Positions 63,514 through 64,000 of a stretch of DNA of 64,000 nucleotides are shown one piece after another. The notes beneath the pieces are model-generated. The model ran no database searches. It saw nothing but the letters and a program-made list of their open reading frames with translations, and was not told where the DNA came from. Each line of letters opens with the position of its first letter. The first letter of the stretch is position 1. The stretch covers positions 216,250 through 280,249 of the forward strand of contig CAKSZY010000002.1 in NCBI GenBank assembly GCA_934526015.1, read 5' to 3'. The DNA is from an uncultured Dokdonella sp. Its GTDB lineage: Bacteria; Pseudomonadota; Gammaproteobacteria; Xanthomonadales; Rhodanobacteraceae. Both the position numbers and the translations under genes were made by a program.

Positions 63514-64000
63514 CCTCCTTCGCGCTTGCGAACTGGCGTCGCCCTCCGGATCCATGTTTTCTCGGGAATCGAACCGGGTGAAGCGCGGTTCGATGACGAA
63601 TGCCATCCATGGCATTCGCCCTCCGGGCCGGCTGCGCCGTTCGCGCGCGCTCCTGGCGCGCGCAGTCCGTCCTCGGCCACCACTCCCTTCGCGCTTGCGA
63701 ACTGGCGTCGCCCTCCGGATCCATGTTTTCTCGGGAATCGAACCGGGTGAAGCACGGTTCGATGACGAATGCCATCCATGGCATTCGCCCTCCGGGCCGG
63801 CTGCGCCGTTCGCGCGCGCTCCTGGCGCGCGCAGTCCGTCCTCGGCCACCACTCCCTTCGCGCTTGCGAACTGGCGTCGCCCTCCGGATCCATGTTTTCT
63901 CGGGAATCGAACCGGGTGAAGCACGGTTCGATGACGAATGCCATCCATGGCATTCGCCCTCCGGGCCGGCTGCGCCGTTCGCGCGCGCTCCTGGCGCGCG
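63497..64000 (+). repeat. Tandem array of 169-bp units that each repeat the tRNA-Phe 3' end
   Basis: From the tRNA 3' end on, the sequence repeats every 169 bp to the window edge (about three units). The 17-mer TCCGTCCTCGGCCACCA, the tRNA tail with CCA, occurs at 63497, 63666 and 63835. Units differ at only a few positions (for example CACCTCC versus CACTCCC, and AAGCGCGG versus AAGCACGG). Each unit has three hairpins, in unit 1 at 63568-63594, 63598-63617 and 63643-63663. The third, with an 8-bp GC stem, directly precedes the next tRNA tail. The array runs off the window, so its copy number is unknown. Confidence 0.93.

Noticed and set aside
63497..63851. Integration (att) sites of a tRNA-targeting element
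   Set aside because: Repeated tRNA 3' ends can mark att sites, but the copies are only 169 bp apart, the intervening DNA is itself the repeat, and no integrase is seen. An island beyond the window edge cannot be excluded.
63381..63953. Repetitive reading frames across the tRNA-linked array
   Set aside because: The 169-bp period is not a multiple of three, so each unit is read in a different frame. No ribosome-binding site or codon bias supports a protein.
63497..64000. CRISPR array
   Set aside because: Units are 169 bp and near-identical throughout, with no variable spacers and no cas genes in the window.

Overview
The window is GC-rich, densely packed bacterial chromosome from a Gammaproteobacterium. 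The best fit is the order Lysobacterales (Xanthomonadales), perhaps a Dokdonella- or Rhodanobacter-like member. This rests on gene families and their arrangement: pilH and pilS, a recC-recB-recD cluster, three-gene pntAA/pntAB/pntB, a DUF6491 protein, and secreted proteins ending in an LFxxGF(D/E) tail. There is no rRNA gene to confirm it. Most of the content is housekeeping; no prophage, plasmid or CRISPR array is visible.

Layout. 1-1047: start of a secreted subtilase preceded by Delta-60 repeats, cut by the window edge. 1.2-6.3 kb: dnaE, an AcuI-type reductase and pilH. 6.3-8.4 kb: a heat-shock unit (hsp20-cbpA) behind a clear sigma-32 promoter, then a peroxiredoxin. 8.4-11.0 kb: gyrA with Leu at position 83. 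11.2-14.3 kb: a Gtr-like glycosylation cluster. 14.3-17.6 kb: mtnA and a secreted CotH/LTD protein. 17.7-26.4 kb: recC-recB-recD joined by ATGA overlaps. 26.5-32.1 kb: an unknown secreted protein, sucCD and a secreted M64 peptidase. 32.2-38.2 kb: pilS, a proline iminopeptidase, a secreted subtilase with duplicated PPC domains and a small membrane protein. 38.4-44.4 kb: a degenerate REC/GGDEF/EAL protein, sufT, and a MocR-type regulator divergent from a pyridoxamine-oxidase-like gene with a perfect inverted repeat between them. 44.5-46.3 kb: fabA-fabB. 46.6-50.0 kb: the transhydrogenase operon, interrupted by a 462-bp cassette that carries a broken GxxExxY gene between perfect 31-bp terminal inverted repeats. 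50.1-59.6 kb: assorted enzymes, membrane proteins and lipoproteins, including a ferredoxin-GGT-MBL operon, and coaD. 59.6-62.7 kb: rsmD divergent from ftsY-mutY-yggX. 62.8-64.0 kb: a DUF6491 protein, then tRNA-Phe followed by a tandem array of 169-bp units.

The two most unusual structures are the tRNA-Phe-linked array and the GxxExxY cassette. In the array every 169-bp unit repeats the last 17 nt of the tRNA gene and carries three hairpins. The layout recalls the rtT repeats after E. coli tyrT, and it sits downstream of a strong stable-RNA-type promoter. The cassette sits neatly in the pntAA-pntAB spacer, and one of its inverted repeats supplies part of the ribosome-binding site of its own gene.

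The genes cover DNA replication and repair (dnaE, gyrA, recBCD, mutY, a FEN-type exonuclease), central metabolism (sucCD, fabAB, pnt, coaD, mtnA), type IV pilus signalling (pilH, pilS, possibly the REC/GGDEF/EAL protein), proteostasis (hsp20, cbpA) and secreted hydrolases. Starts were chosen from ribosome-binding sites, family alignment and overlaps. All calls were made by reading the sequence, without database searches.
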